From the NCBI RefSeq assembly GCF_003402975.1, contig NZ_QURB01000004.1, forward strand, positions 120,966 through 184,965: DNA of 64,000 nt. Reading direction: 5' to 3'. Both the position numbers and the translations under genes were made by a program. Positions 63,342-64,000 of this stretch are shown one piece after another. The stretch is from Brumimicrobium aurantiacum (GTDB lineage: Bacteria > Bacteroidota > Bacteroidia > Flavobacteriales_D > Crocinitomicaceae). The first letter of the stretch is position 1; every line of letters starts with the position of its first letter. The notes below the pieces were generated by a model. The model searched no databases. It was not told where the DNA came from and saw only the letters and a list, made by a program, of their open reading frames with translations.

Positions 63342-64000
63342 TTAAAAGTTTGAAAGTTCTCCACGCTTGTCAGAAAGCGTCCATCCTAAAAATTCTCCAA
63401 CGTTTGCACCAACAGTGTTAGCACCTTCTGATACGTTTGTTGCATCAGCGTCTGTTCCTTCTTTAAACACATCTGTTAACATTACTCCACTTGGAAGTGT
63501 TGTTTCGATGTTTGAAAGTGAAATGAATCCTAATCCGTAGTTATCAATTGAAGCTTGACCACTTAAAGAGAAATCTCCTCTTCCGTCTGTTGCTGGATCA
63601 GCAAATCCGAAGAAGTAAACATTTTCTAATGAAGCTCTTGCTCCGTCTCTGAAGTCAGCTAACTCAGTATTATCAGCTCCTTTTACAGACCCATTCTTTA
63701 AAGTATGCGCATCTAAATAAGCTCCTTCTGGTCCGTCAATTTCCATTGCGTGATCTGTACTTTCTCCACCGATTACGATAAAGTTATCTAAAGTACCACC
63801 CCAAGCTTGGTCAGTATCTAATGCATCGTCTCCAGCGTTCCAAACAATAACGTTTTTCACATTCACTGTTCCACCGAACCACTCAACTCCATCATCTTGG
63901 TTAGAAACAACCTCAATGTTTTCAATCACTGTACCTGTACCAACACCACCAAGTGTCAATCCGTTGATTTCATTACCTTCTCCGATGTTAGCACCACCGT
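63342..64000 (-). CDS. Secreted protein upstream of TonB receptor, N-terminus cut by window edge
   Basis: The frame is open to the right edge, so at least 219 residues of the C-terminal part are seen. The sequence is a run of short Gly/Asn-rich strands (NIEVVSNQDDGVEWFGGTVNVKNVIVWNAGDDALDTDQAWGG), as in right-handed beta-helix proteins, and ends GWTLSDKRGEL without a T9SS sorting domain. Transcribed toward the TonB receptor (80 bases from the receptor's start), so the two are probably an operon with a common ligand or role. Similar pairs occur in Bacteroidota (pattern memory, not tested). Confidence 0.7.
   Translation of the reverse strand, partial: GGANIGEGNEINGLTLGGVGTGTVIENIEVVSNQDDGVEWFGGTVNVKNVIVWNAGDDALDTDQAWGGTLDNFIVIGGESTDHAMEIDGPEGAYLDAHTLKNGSVKGADNTELADFRDGARASLENVYFFGFADPATDGRGDFSLSGQASIDNYGLGFISLSNIETTLPSGVMLTDVFKEGTDADATNVSEGANTVGANVGEFLGWTLSDKRGELSNF

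Noticed and set aside
1-64000. tRNA, rRNA or tmRNA genes
   Set aside because: No T-loop/acceptor patterns or rRNA segments noticed; short ncRNAs could be missed by eye.

Overview
The window looks like ordinary chromosome of a Bacteroidota bacterium, most likely Flavobacteriales. This is inferred from type IX secretion (SprE/PorW, type A and type B sorting domains, gliding-type C-termini), TAnnTTTG-type promoters, a fused E1 alpha/beta dehydrogenase, stand-alone MnmD and RfaE2, and AT-rich DNA (mid-30s % GC by eye). I would guess a Crocinitomicaceae/Fluviicola-like lineage but cannot prove it. I saw no rRNA, tRNA, CRISPR array, prophage or classical insertion sequence.

Layout. 1-2.5 kb: the 3' part of trhO, a small PD-(D/E)XK (GxxExxY) gene between inverted repeats, and lgt. 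2.5-7.3 kb: a Tat-exported pirin, nitronate monooxygenase and an M16 peptidase pair. 7.3-12.4 kb: secreted and T9SS proteins. 12.5-19.3 kb: tatC, a DUF5686 outer-membrane protein, lptB, a lipoprotein, a SpoIIE-type phosphatase and an LpxD-like acyltransferase. 19.5-27.4 kb: a type B T9SS cargo, a flippase-like protein with rfaE2, then the leftward operon sprE-bactofilin-atpZ-small membrane protein, and a YceI-like lipoprotein. 27.5-31.1 kb: DUF3109 protein, methyltransferase, 2-oxoacid dehydrogenase E1. 31.1-31.9 kb: the second GxxExxY cassette. 31.9-39.9 kb: UPF1-like helicase, pentapeptide protein, K+ channel, Crp regulator with pirin, MpaB-type oxygenase, antiporter. 40-49.1 kb: a large T9SS protein, accD, fbaA, S9 peptidase, metK, tsaB. 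49.3-51.6 kb: a tandem cluster of T9SS cargo ending in a decayed copy with a (CA)10 tract behind its start codon. 51.8-60.2 kb: membrane protein, GATase-like secreted protein, dnaB, mnmD, TPR lipoprotein, saccharopine dehydrogenase family. 60.3-64 kb: a TonB-dependent receptor and a truncated secreted protein.

Much of the window serves the envelope: lipoprotein maturation (Lgt), LPS assembly (LptB, LpxD-like, RfaE2), Tat export and T9SS secretion, with seven recognisable T9SS clients. The rest is housekeeping: replication, SAM synthesis, tRNA modification, fatty acid synthesis, glycolysis.

The least explained structure is a set of interspersed short repeats lying just behind stop codons. Two cassettes pair a PD-(D/E)XK-family gene with about 10-bp-phased inverted repeats of unrelated sequence but the same layout (two direct copies on the left, one inverted copy on the right). 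Three further hairpin repeats and one single-arm repeat carry no gene. The cassettes are my best candidate for an undescribed mobile system. The (CA)10 tract is a second, weaker candidate (phase variation).
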